From NCBI GenBank assembly GCA_963770315.1, contig CAVYPC010000002.1:806001-870000 (forward strand): DNA of 64,000 nt, written 5' to 3'. The position numbers and the translations under genes are program-made. Shown here in pieces: positions 15,928 to 24,327 of the stretch. The notes beneath the pieces were generated by a model, which saw only the letters and a list, made by a program, of their open reading frames with translations, made no database searches and was not told the DNA's origin. Positions within the stretch are counted from its first letter, which is position 1, and each line of letters opens with the position of its first letter. The stretch is from VRUE01 sp963770315 (GTDB lineage: Bacteria; Actinomycetota; Thermoleophilia; Solirubrobacterales; 70-9).

Positions 15928-16968
15928 TTGTCGCCGACGAGAAAACTTCTCGGAGCTCTCCGAAGCCCTCTGGGCCGCGCTGTCGCCCTGATCGGCTTGG
16001 TCGCGGCCCTGGTCGCGATGTCGCCGGCGGCCACCGCGTTGGCGAGCGGCCCGACGTTTGCGCTGAAGCCTGTCGCACCCACGGAAACTGGCTACTTCGT
16101 CTTCAAGGGACAACCTGGACAGACCGTCCACGGCGCGGTGCGGGTGCTGAACGTCGGCGATGAGGCGGGGCGCACCAGCCTCTATCCGGTGGACGCCACC
16201 ACCGGGCAGACCAGCGGCGCCGTATACCGCTCGCGCCAAGAGCCGAGGCGCGACGTCGGAGCGTGGATCAAGCTCGCCAAGGGCACGGTCAGCCTCGCGC
16301 CGGGGCAGTCCCGGGTCGTTTCCTTCAGCGTCCAGGTCCCCGCCGGCGCCGCGGCGGGCCAGCATCTGGGCGGGATCGTCGCGCAACGCGCGACCGGCCG
16401 AGCCAAGCCGGCGTCCTCCGCCAAGGAAGGGAACGGCTTCAAGGTCCGCATCCAGGAGCTCAGCGTCCTCGCGGTCCAGGTCAACGTTCCCGGCGCCGAG
16501 CGCGCCCAGATGAGCTTGACTGGGATCAAGGCCGGCAACCAGCCCGGTCACCAGTCGGTGCTGCTCGGGATCGGCAACACCGGGAACGTTCTGGTCAAGG
16601 GCCGCGGCACGCTCAAGATCGTCAGCAATGGCGGTCGTGCGGTCCAGCGCAGCAGCTTCGGTCTCGATACCTTCGTGCCCGATACCAACATCGATTTCCC
16701 CGTCTACATCCAGGGCAAGGCGCTGCCCCCCGGCAGCTACCGCGGCACGGTCTCGATCTCCTACGGCGGGCGCAGCCTGACCCGCACCTATCCGTTCAAG
16801 ATCTCCAAGGCGCAGGTCCAGCAGGTCTTCGGCACCCAGGCGGCGCAGCAGACGCCGATCGAGTCTTCCTCGTCTTCCGATGGGACGCTGGTCTATGTCC
16901 TGATCGGGGTCTGCGTCCTCTCGCTCGGCGCCGCCTTTTACTTCTGGCGCCAGCGACGCCTCGTTTAG
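15928..16968 (+). CDS. WxL-interacting protein (WxIP) homologue, membrane-anchored
   Basis: 346 aa, TTG start 11 bp after the first WxL-like gene. Signal peptide in residues about 18-40. Residues about 45-160 form the WxIP peptidoglycan-binding domain (PVAPTETGYFVFKG, then LAPGQSRVVSFSVQVP and HLGGIVAQRA). Residues about 170-290 form the second, host-binding-type domain (VLLGIGNTGNVLVKG, LPPGSYRGTVSISYGG). A C-terminal helix (VYVLIGVCVLSLGAAFYFW) plus RQRR anchors it in the membrane facing outward. In Firmicutes WxIPs pair with WxL proteins, which agrees with its position between two of them. Confidence 0.78.
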   Translation: MSPTRKLLGALRSPLGRAVALIGLVAALVAMSPAATALASGPTFALKPVAPTETGYFVFKGQPGQTVHGAVRVLNVGDEAGRTSLYPVDATTGQTSGAVYRSRQEPRRDVGAWIKLAKGTVSLAPGQSRVVSFSVQVPAGAAAGQHLGGIVAQRATGRAKPASSAKEGNGFKVRIQELSVLAVQVNVPGAERAQMSLTGIKAGNQPGHQSVLLGIGNTGNVLVKGRGTLKIVSNGGRAVQRSSFGLDTFVPDTNIDFPVYIQGKALPPGSYRGTVSISYGGRSLTRTYPFKISKAQVQQVFGTQAAQQTPIESSSSSDGTLVYVLIGVCVLSLGAAFYFWRQRRLV

Positions 16969-16974
16969 GGGCCG

Positions 16975-18150
16975 GTGCACCTGTCCGTGCGTTCGCGGGT
17001 CGCAGTTGGGCGAAGGGCCCTGCGCCCAGCGATCGCAACCGGCGCCCTCGCCTTGCTCTGCCTGGTGCTGCCCCCGGCGCAAGCTGGCGCCGCGATCGCG
17101 TTCGTGGGCTCCGCGAATGGGGAAAACGGCACCGGAGCCACCAGCCTCAGCATCGCCAAGCCGACCGGCGTCGTCGAAGGCAGTGTGATGGTGGCCACGG
17201 TGACCGCGGCGGGAACGGGAGCGGTGACCACGCCGAGCGGCTGGACGGTGGTAAAGAGCATCACCCAGGGCACCGCGCTGCGCCAGGTCACCTATTACAA
17301 GGTGGCGGCAGCGAGCGAGCCGGCCAACTACTCGTGGAGCCTGGGGTCGAGCCGGGCCGCGTCCGGCGGCATCGCCGACTACAGCGGGATCAACCAGACC
17401 GTGCCGGTCGACGCGACCGCATCTGGGGGCGGCGAAAGCGGCAACGCGGTAGCTCCCAGCGTGACCACCTCCGCGGCCAACGACCTGATCCTCGTTGCCG
17501 CCTCCTTCGCGGCCGGGACGACCGTCGCCCCCGACCCGTCGACGACCGAGCGGATCGACGTCAAATCGAGCTCGAACACCACCGGGGTGGCGGACTTCGC
17601 CCAGGCCAGCGCTGGGGCGACGGCGGCGAAGACGGCGACGCCGGCGGTCTCGACCGGCGCCTGGATCGCCCAGGCGGTTGCGCTGCGCGACGCCTCGCAG
17701 GCCACTTTGTCGGCTTCGACCACGGCGGCCCCCAGCTTCAGCGCCAACCTCAACAGCGGCGACCAGGCGAAAACCTTCACCGTGCCGTTGACCGTCAGCG
17801 ACACGCGGACGGACGCTGGCGCCGGGCTCGGCTGGAACACGACGATCACCTCCACCCAGTTCAGCACCGGGACCAAGACGCTGCCCGCGACCGTCTCGAC
17901 GATCACCGCGGTGTCGAGCGCCTGCGCGAACGGCGGGCTCTGCACCAACCCGACCAACGCCCTCGCCTACCCGATCGCGGTGCCGGCGGGATCGACCGCG
18001 CCGACCGCGGTCAAGTTCTTCAACGCCGCCGCGGTCACCGGCAAAGGGGTGTTCACGTTGACTCCGGCCTTCAGCGTCGCCGTGCCCCAGAACAGCTTTG
18101 CCGGCACCTACACGAGCACCCTGACGATCTCTACGGTCAGCGGCCCTTAG
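16975..18150 (+). CDS. secreted WxL-like surface protein with an extra N-terminal domain
   Basis: 391 aa, GTG start 6 bp after the WxIP gene. Signal peptide in residues about 15-40. Residues about 42-240 form a beta-rich domain (FVGSANGENGTGATSLSIAK, GWTVVKSITQG, WIAQAVALRDAS) like those of extracellular adhesin or carbohydrate-binding modules. Residues about 245-391 repeat the WxL-like domain of the first gene (VPLTVSDTRTDAGAGLGWNT and the tail TYTSTLTISTVSGP). The pair of WxL-like proteins probably arose by duplication and forms a surface complex with the WxIP. Confidence 0.72.
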   Translation: MHLSVRSRVAVGRRALRPAIATGALALLCLVLPPAQAGAAIAFVGSANGENGTGATSLSIAKPTGVVEGSVMVATVTAAGTGAVTTPSGWTVVKSITQGTALRQVTYYKVAAASEPANYSWSLGSSRAASGGIADYSGINQTVPVDATASGGGESGNAVAPSVTTSAANDLILVAASFAAGTTVAPDPSTTERIDVKSSSNTTGVADFAQASAGATAAKTATPAVSTGAWIAQAVALRDASQATLSASTTAAPSFSANLNSGDQAKTFTVPLTVSDTRTDAGAGLGWNTTITSTQFSTGTKTLPATVSTITAVSSACANGGLCTNPTNALAYPIAVPAGSTAPTAVKFFNAAAVTGKGVFTLTPAFSVAVPQNSFAGTYTSTLTISTVSGP

Positions 18151-18173
18151 GCAAGCGCCAGTCCCGCGGCCGC

Positions 18174-18897
18174 TCAGCCGCATTCGAACGTGCCCAGGGT
18201 GCCGGGCAGGTTCGGGAACGCGATCGCCGCGCCGATCAGCTGCAGGGCGTTGTTCAAGGAGATCCCGGTGACTCCGTTGACGATGTCGTCGGCCTGTTTG
18301 GTCAGCGTGGTCAGCTGAGTGCAGGTTTCGCCGACCGTGCCTTCGAGGTCGACCAATTCACCGGATAGGTCGGTCACGTCGCCTTCCAGGTTCAACAGCC
18401 CACCGGAGAGATCGGTCAGGTTGCCTTCCAGGCCCAGCACTTCGTCGGTCAGGTCGGTGACCTGTTTGGTCAGCGAGTCGATCTGATCGGTCTGGGTTTT
18501 GACCGTTTCGATCAGCGATTTTTCGACCTCGCCGGTCACTCCCTGGGGTCCCGCTTTACCTTCTGGCCCAGGGCTGCCCTGCGATCCTTGCGGGCCCTGA
18601 GCTGCGCTGCCGCCCCCGGACGTTCCCTGCGCGCCGTTTCTGGCCCGACGCACCCGGGGATCCGCTCGCACTCCACGAGACGGGGCGAAAGCCGTGCAGC
18701 TTCCTGCAGCTTTGCGAGGTAGGGACGACTCGCAGCGCACCCCTGTTTCTTCCCTTCGCCTTGTAGCAGGCGTGGATCGTGCCGTCGTTGCCAAACGACT
18801 GGGCGGCGGCCGTGCCCGCGTCTGCCGTCGAGAAGACGAGCGCGCTCAGCGCTGCCATGGTCGTGATCACACCGATTCTGAGAGTGACGCGGTTCAC
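18174..18897 (-). pseudogene. collagen-like, coiled-coil surface protein, one frameshift
   Basis: ATG 18897 begins a signal peptide (IGVITTMAALSALVF) and a short domain (GTIHACYKAKG, PTSQSCRKL). Frame 1 then enters a collagen-like GXY stretch, GSPGASGQ. The GXY repeat continues only in another frame (NGAQGTSGGG, PQGSQGSPGPEGKAG). Removing one A from the AAA run (plus strand TTT at 18637-18639) rejoins them. The C-terminal half is a heptad-like coiled coil (LTDLSGGLLNLEGDVTDLSG) ending in a Cys-containing tail. The gene is either a recent pseudogene, phase-variable, or carries a sequencing error. Confidence 0.7.
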
Positions 18898-19013
18898 TGC
18901 GGACCTCCGTGTTCGGGTTTGTGCTCAGCCGCTTTTGCGGCATGCCCGCTGATTCGACACCGGAGATATGGTCAGCGCTTGATTTCGGTATGAATCTCGT
19001 AGGAGCTTTAGGG

Positions 19014-19656
19014 CTATAAACGTTGGCGATCCGACTCAGTACTCGGCCCCGTGCCTCCCACCCGGTGCGGTCGGTAGCGGTAGCCGATGCCGCGTACGGT
19101 CTCGATCGGTTCGACCCCGGCGGCCCTGAGCTTGCGTCGCAAATAGCTGACGTAGAGCTTGACCTCGCGCTGGTCGCGCTGGCCTTCCCCCCAGACCAGC
19201 TCCAGCAGCTGGGAATGGGAAAGGGCCTGCCCGGCGTGTCGGGAGAACGCGGCGAGCATGCGGAACTCGGTCGGCGTCAGCACGATCTTCGCGCCCAGCG
19301 CCTCCACCTCGTGTCGCAGGTGGTCGATCTGTACGAAATCGTCCGCGAACATGGCCGGCGTCGCACTGGCTCTGGGGCGCCGCAGCAGCGCTTCGACCCT
19401 GGCCAGGATCTCGGATCTGCCGAAGGGCTTGGTCACGAAGTCGTCCGCGCCGGCAGAACCTCCCAGCCGCTCAGCTCGGGCAGCTCGAGGGTGAGCACGA
19501 CCATGTCGGGATGCTCACGGTAGAACTCGCGCAGGGCCGCGTGTCCGTCGGCAGCGGCTGCGGTGCGGACGCCCGCCTCCCCGAGCAATCCTCGAGCACC
19601 GCCCGCACTCGGGGGTTGGGCTCCACGATCAAAACCTGTTCTGGTCGGTCCATCAA
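19014..19656 (-). pseudogene. OmpR-family response regulator, broken by a frameshift and an internal deletion
   Basis: Three frames must be joined. The start MMDRPEQVLIVEPNPRVRAV gives the receiver beta-1. A 1-nt loss near 19594 moves to LLGEAGVRTAAAADGHAAL and LTLELPELSGWEVL. Then about 25-30 codons of the receiver are missing before AGADDFVTKPFGRSEILARV in the frame that ends at 19014. The C-terminal winged helix is complete (LTPTEFRMLAAF, VKLYVSYLRRKL, VRGIGYRYRP). No kinase gene is adjacent. The C-terminal piece alone could still be translated from an internal start. Confidence 0.75.
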
Positions 19657-19756
19657 GTACGTATTTATATCTCGACTTCAATCAGCCTTTATTAAACGTT
19701 TCTAGTCCTGCGCCCAGGACGGCGTCGGCGCATTGCGCCTCTTAGCGTGCGAGAGC

Positions 19757-21301
19757 TCAGCCGCCGAGGCGGTAGCCGAGGAGCTGAGCCGTCTGGCCTT
19801 CGGCGGAAGGAATGCCGGCCGGGGCAATCACCATGTTGTTGGAGACGGTGACACCGGCATTGGTGCCAGCGGGCAATTCGGCTGTCCACGCAGGTCGCCC
19901 GGTATCGGTGTTGAAGCCGTGGATGAAGCCGTCGTAGGTCGTCGTAAAGACGATTTCATTGGCGACCGAGGTCGCGCCGAAGGTGGGCGCTTCGGGGAAT
20001 TCGTGCTTCCACGCGACGGAGCCGTTCTTCACATTGAGCGCGACGATTTCCCCCGAGTCCACTGCGCTTGCTTCTTCGATTTCCGAGCCGGACGCGATCG
20101 TCACGGGGTGGTTCACCACCGCTGCGAAGACGTGCGTGCCGTCGGTGGACATCGGCGCGATCACACCGCCCAGGTTGCCGGGGTAGATTTCGAAAGGAGG
20201 CTTCAGCTTCGAGGTTTCGCCTCTCATCGCCAGCAGCCCATCTTCATCGTGGCCGTTGTGTTTGCCGACGGCTCGCTTCCAGACCAGCTTTCCGCTCTTG
20301 GCGTCGAGGGCGATGACCCAGCCGACCTTGCCGGCTGCCACCACGAGTTCCCTGCCCCCCGAGTCGATCAAGATCGGTGGGCCCTGAAGGTCCCAGTCGT
20401 AGAGGTCGTGGGGGTTGAGCTGGAAGTACCACTGCATCTTGCCGGTCTTGGCGTCCAGCTTGACGATCGAGTTGGTGTACAGGTTCGGGCCCGGGCGGCT
20501 TGATCCCCAGGGATGCTTGGGATCTCCCGGAAACGGCGCCGGATTGCCCACGCCGAAGTACATCGAGCCCTTGCCGTCGAACGCCGGCGTGTACCAGACG
20601 CCCCCGCCCGAGTTGATCTCCGGGTGTCCCCACAGATCCTCGGGCACGGTGTCGAAGTGCCACAGTTTCTTGCCGGTTTTCGCATCCAGCGCCCAGAGGA
20701 TGCCGACACCTCCAGGTTCGTAGAGGGAGGCGGCACTGGCCGGAACGGTCGAGGCGTAGACGATGCCTTCGTCGTAACCGGGGGCGATGTTGATCCCCTC
20801 GACTTCATTGCGCACGAGGGTCGTCGACCACAGCTGTTTGCCCGTTTCCTGATCAAGGGCGAAGACCGCGCTGGGGGTCGCGCCGAACACGCTGCCGCCG
20901 TCGACGACCACGCCGTTCGGCCCGAGGCTGGGCTGTTCATAGGATTTCGTCCACACCACGTTGCCGTTTTCGGCTTCGATCGCCTGTACGTTCGAGGCAA
21001 GATCCTGTGAGTAGACGACCCCATTGGTGAGGACCGGCGATGCGGCGTAGCTGCCGAAGGAGCTTTCGCCCGGGATCGGTACGTTCCATATCCTCGTCAG
21101 CTCGCCCACGTTGCTGATGTTGATCGGGCCCTTGGTACTGCGCGTGTTCGCGAGGTCACCGTTCGGATAGCCCGAACCGGTTAACTTCGCTTCCGCCCCG
21201 GAGGATGAGCTGCCGCACCCGGTCGCCAGCAGTACGGTCGCAAGCAGGGCGGCGAGTGCCGCGACCACCCCACCGTACCGTCGCCCGCGCTTACCAACCA
21301 T
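19757..21301 (-). CDS. PQQ-type beta-propeller lipoprotein (quinoprotein dehydrogenase-like)
   Basis: 514 aa. Lipoprotein signal with lipobox LLATGC (Cys about 29). The rest is an eight-blade type propeller with repeated blade motifs (GNVVWTKSYEQ, TGKQLWSTTL, TGKKLWHFDT, TGKMQWYFQL, SGKLVWKRAV, NGSVAWKHEF, TGRPAWTAEL). NPHDLYDWDLQGPPIL is the motif around the active-site region of PQQ alcohol dehydrogenases, so catalysis is possible, but no cytochrome domain is present. It is extracytoplasmic and membrane-tethered. It has its own consensus promoter and lies 34 bp after the biosynthetic operon. Confidence 0.82.
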   Translation of the reverse strand: MVGKRGRRYGGVVAALAALLATVLLATGCGSSSSGAEAKLTGSGYPNGDLANTRSTKGPINISNVGELTRIWNVPIPGESSFGSYAASPVLTNGVVYSQDLASNVQAIEAENGNVVWTKSYEQPSLGPNGVVVDGGSVFGATPSAVFALDQETGKQLWSTTLVRNEVEGINIAPGYDEGIVYASTVPASAASLYEPGGVGILWALDAKTGKKLWHFDTVPEDLWGHPEINSGGGVWYTPAFDGKGSMYFGVGNPAPFPGDPKHPWGSSRPGPNLYTNSIVKLDAKTGKMQWYFQLNPHDLYDWDLQGPPILIDSGGRELVVAAGKVGWVIALDAKSGKLVWKRAVGKHNGHDEDGLLAMRGETSKLKPPFEIYPGNLGGVIAPMSTDGTHVFAAVVNHPVTIASGSEIEEASAVDSGEIVALNVKNGSVAWKHEFPEAPTFGATSVANEIVFTTTYDGFIHGFNTDTGRPAWTAELPAGTNAGVTVSNNMVIAPAGIPSAEGQTAQLLGYRLGG

Positions 21302-21310
21302 TATCTCGCG

Positions 21311-21339
21311 ACCCTATTCGATCATTCAAAACATGTCAA
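21311..21339 (-). promoter_or_regulatory. consensus promoter of the PQQ-type lipoprotein gene
   Basis: On the minus strand, TTGACA (21339-21334) is followed after 17 bp by TAGGGT (21316-21311). Transcription would start about 4 nt before the ATG at 21301, giving a nearly leaderless mRNA. The -35 box overlaps the last codons of the N-monooxygenase gene. Confidence 0.6.
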
Positions 21340-22661
21340 GTGTTTGCGGACGCGTGATCCGTGAGGGGGCTCGGCCTTTCCTCGAACAGGGGTTGCAGCA
21401 CCCGATTGGCGAGCAATCCCAGCGCGCCGAGGTTGGCGAACCCGGGGCCCTGGCTCAGTCCTGCCAGGCCGGGGATCTGCAGGCGGGGTTGCATGTCCCT
21501 CAGCTCGAGGTGGCGGCCGATCGGTACCTCCGTTCCCGCCCGGGCGTCCCAGACCTGGCCCACCCGACTCTCGATCTCGGCCCGGGTCTCGGCCGGGAAG
21601 AGGGTGCGCAGCTGGGCCAGCAGGTCGAAGCCGGTGCAGTTGACCACGTAGTCGTGCTCGGGGTTGGCGATTCCCTCCGGCGAGTGGTGCTGGAGGCGCA
21701 CGCCGGCGCCGCCGCGCGCCGCGGAGACGTCGGTTACGCGGCCGGTGACGAAGCGGCAGCGATCGTCGTAGGCGATCGCTGCCAGGCTGGGCGGGTCGAA
21801 GACACCGCGGTCGGAGTGCTTGACGAAGTCGCGCCGCGTGGTCTGGTCGAGCGCGGTCCATTCCACCTCGTCGGGGTCGGAGAAGACGCGGTTCTCGAGG
21901 AAGCTCTCGCCGCGGCTCATCGGCAGCATCGGGGTATAGACCGTGAAGCGCGACTTGGGACGGAAGCCGCGCAGGAACATCATGCAGCTGAGCGCGCTCT
22001 CCCCGCCGCCGACGATCGCGACGTCGCAGGCTCGGTCCTCCGGCAGCTCCGCGAACTCCTCGCGCCTGCTGTCGCAGTGGAAGACCCGCGTGGCGATGCC
22101 GGGCTCGTGCGGAAAGGCGCGGTGGATGCCGGGGCCGGTCAGGACCAGCGCCCGCGCGACGTGCCGCGAGCTTCCCTCGGGCCCCTCGACGTCGACGGCC
22201 CATAGCTGTCCGCCCTCGAGCGAGACCCTCGTCACCCGGCCGTTGACGTGGTCGACGCCCTCGCAGGCGCGCGCGAGGACCCAGGTCAGGTACTCGCCGT
22301 AGTCGCGGTGCCGTACCGACGGCGAGCCGGCGTCGATCCAACGGGCGTAGCGCCGCCTGGAGACCATGTAGCGCTGCCAGGAGAAGCGCATCGCCTGGTC
22401 GTCGATCGCCTCGCCCGCCTCGCCGAACTCCCTGAAGCTCTGGTAGGGGAAGCCGACGTCCTTGATCGGCGTCACCGCCAGCGGCTCCTCGCCGGAGGTC
22501 ATCCCGTTGCGCCCCTTCCACGATGCGGCGACCTCGGTCCCCTCGACGATCGTCAGCGAGATCGGCCCGAGGCCGAGCGAGTTGAAGGCGTGCACCTTGG
22601 TCGCGATGCCGGCGGCCTTGGCTCCGGCCCCGACTACGAGTAGATCGGACTCGGCTGCCAT
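21336..22661 (-). CDS. SidA/IucD-like flavin N-monooxygenase
   Basis: 441 aa; last gene of the seven-gene operon, its start 28 bp inside the P450 gene. FAD-binding motif VVGAGAKAAG at residue 9, NADPH-binding motif IVGGGESALS near residue 214, and the family's NCTGFD motif (YVVNCTGFDLLAQL) near 360. Known relatives hydroxylate the side-chain amine of ornithine or lysine (siderophores) or other primary amines. With PabAB and chorismate mutase in the operon, an aromatic amine is also a conceivable substrate; that is inference. Confidence 0.78.
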   Translation of the reverse strand: MAAESDLLVVGAGAKAAGIATKVHAFNSLGLGPISLTIVEGTEVAASWKGRNGMTSGEEPLAVTPIKDVGFPYQSFREFGEAGEAIDDQAMRFSWQRYMVSRRRYARWIDAGSPSVRHRDYGEYLTWVLARACEGVDHVNGRVTRVSLEGGQLWAVDVEGPEGSSRHVARALVLTGPGIHRAFPHEPGIATRVFHCDSRREEFAELPEDRACDVAIVGGGESALSCMMFLRGFRPKSRFTVYTPMLPMSRGESFLENRVFSDPDEVEWTALDQTTRRDFVKHSDRGVFDPPSLAAIAYDDRCRFVTGRVTDVSAARGGAGVRLQHHSPEGIANPEHDYVVNCTGFDLLAQLRTLFPAETRAEIESRVGQVWDARAGTEVPIGRHLELRDMQPRLQIPGLAGLSQGPGFANLGALGLLANRVLQPLFEERPSPLTDHASANT

Positions 22662-24022
22662 GGCTCGGCGGCGGCGGGAGCGGGGGCGGGCGTGCGGGGT
22701 TCGGCGACGACGCGGCCGCGCTTGTCGGGGCTGAACGAGATCGCGCTCCTCCGCGCCCGCTCGGAGTCGGCATCGGCGGGGCGCAGGTCGACCTCGCTCA
22801 GGACCGTGCGCAGCACCCGCTTCATCTCCAGTTCGGCATAGCTGGCGGCGAGGCAGCGGCGCGTGCCGCCGCCGAAGGGGATCCAGGTGTAGGTGCCGGG
22901 CGGTCGCTCGAGGAAGCGCTCGGGGAGGAAGTGGCGCGGGTCCGGGTAAATCTCCTCGTTGCGGTGGATCAGGTAGACGCAGGGGGCGACGGCGGTTCCC
23001 GCAGGCAGTTTGCAGCCGCCCAGCTCCATCGGCTTCAGCAGGCGGCGGAGGACGACCGGCACCGGCGGGCAGAGCCGCAGCGTCTCCGTGACAACGGCGT
23101 CCAGGTAGGCGCTCTCCTCGCCGGCCCGGACCTCTGCCTGCAGGCGCTCCAGCTTCCGCGGATGGCGCAGCAGCCGCTCGAAGACCCAGGCCAGCGAGGA
23201 TGAGGTCGGGCCGTCGGTGAGCAGCGTCATCAGTTCGTCGCGCAGGTCTCTCTCGCTCAGCGGCGAGCCGTCCTCGTAGCGCGCCTCGATCAGGATCGAG
23301 ACGATGTCCTTGCGCCCGCTCTCACCCGCGCGCCGCCGCCGGTCGACCTCCTCCAGCAGCGCCTCTTCGACCGGTGCCATCGCCGCCCGGAACCCGCTGC
23401 TGTGGGCCAGCCAGCGGGGGCCGAGCGCCGCCGCCGCGCTCAGCCGCCGGGGGTCGTTGAGCGCCGCGGTCAGCCGGTGCAGCAGCGCCCGCAGCCGGTC
23501 CAGCCGCCCGTCCTCGTCGGGGCCGAAGACGGAGCGTACGATCACCTCCTGGATGATCGCCTGCATGTGCGGCCAGAGCTCGAACGGTTCCCCGGCCGGC
23601 CAGCGGCGCACCTCGCTTCGCGTCACCTCGGCCATCATCTCGGCGTCGGCGCCCATCCGCTTGCCGTGGAACGGCGGCAGCATCAGGCGACGCCGGGTCA
23701 TGTGCCCGGGTTCCTCCAGCAGCATCACCGAGCGCGGGCCGAGCACCGGCCCCAGCAGCGGGTTGGCGAGGGCGACGCCGAGGCTGCCGGCGGGGGCGGT
23801 GAAGACCCGTTTGACGTCCTCGGGGTCGCAGAGGAAGACCCACGTGCCCGAGTGGAGGATACGCAGGGTGAAGATGTCGCCGTAGCGCTGCTGGCAGCGC
23901 TTCATCAACGGGTAGGGCCGCCGCGCCCAGCCGATCGCCTGCAGGGCGCTGGGCATCCGCGGGCCGGGGGGCAGCGCTCCGCGCCCCCCGGCCCCGTGGA
24001 CGGTGCCTCCCGCTGCCGTCAT
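22634..24022 (-). CDS. cytochrome P450
   Basis: 462 aa. N-terminal proline-rich PPGPRMPSALQAIGW, no membrane anchor, so soluble. The K-helix ETLR (313-316) and heme loop FGGGTRRC with Cys390 are intact. The I-helix reads LLTDGPTSSS (268-276), so the usual AGX(D/E)T acid-alcohol pair is replaced by Thr-Ser; oxygen activation may differ from normal P450s. It overlaps the chorismate mutase stop by 4 nt (ATGA). Its substrate is presumably an intermediate of the cluster. Confidence 0.9.
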   Translation of the reverse strand: MTAAGGTVHGAGGRGALPPGPRMPSALQAIGWARRPYPLMKRCQQRYGDIFTLRILHSGTWVFLCDPEDVKRVFTAPAGSLGVALANPLLGPVLGPRSVMLLEEPGHMTRRRLMLPPFHGKRMGADAEMMAEVTRSEVRRWPAGEPFELWPHMQAIIQEVIVRSVFGPDEDGRLDRLRALLHRLTAALNDPRRLSAAAALGPRWLAHSSGFRAAMAPVEEALLEEVDRRRRAGESGRKDIVSILIEARYEDGSPLSERDLRDELMTLLTDGPTSSSLAWVFERLLRHPRKLERLQAEVRAGEESAYLDAVVTETLRLCPPVPVVLRRLLKPMELGGCKLPAGTAVAPCVYLIHRNEEIYPDPRHFLPERFLERPPGTYTWIPFGGGTRRCLAASYAELEMKRVLRTVLSEVDLRPADADSERARRSAISFSPDKRGRVVAEPRTPAPAPAAAEPWQPSPIYS

Positions 24023-24327
24023 GCGTCCCTACCCTCTGAGGAAGTCTCCAGCGCCGCCATCAGCTCGTCCTCCTCCTTGCAGGTGGCGGCGATCAGCAGC
24101 TCGAAGAGGTCGGCCGCGAACTCCGGCGGCAGTGTCGCCTCTTCGCCCCGCGCCAGGTAGCGGTCGCGCACGATCGCGACCCGGTCGGGCTGCATCATCG
24201 GGATCTCGTGGGCGCGCTTGTAGCGGGCGATGTCCCGGCAGACCTCGAAGCGCTCGCCGAGCAGGCGGGCGATCTCGTCGTCGAGCCCGTCGAGGCGCCG
24301 GCGGTACGGCTCCAAGCCCCTGCTCAT
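24019..24327 (-). CDS. AroQ-class chorismate mutase (possible 4-amino-4-deoxychorismate mutase)
   Basis: 102 aa, the length of a stand-alone AroQ helical mutase. LEPYRRRLDGLDDEI, RDIARYKRAHEIP and PDRVAIVRDR align with the Arg11, Arg28, Lys39 and Asp48-Arg51 regions of the E. coli enzyme. It converts chorismate to prephenate, or, as PapB/CmlD do, aminodeoxychorismate to 4-amino-4-deoxyprephenate. The aminodeoxychorismate synthase three genes upstream favours the latter. Start and stop overlap both neighbours by 4 nt. Confidence 0.8.
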   Translation of the reverse strand: MSRGLEPYRRRLDGLDDEIARLLGERFEVCRDIARYKRAHEIPMMQPDRVAIVRDRYLARGEEATLPPEFAADLFELLIAATCKEEDELMAALETSSEGRDA

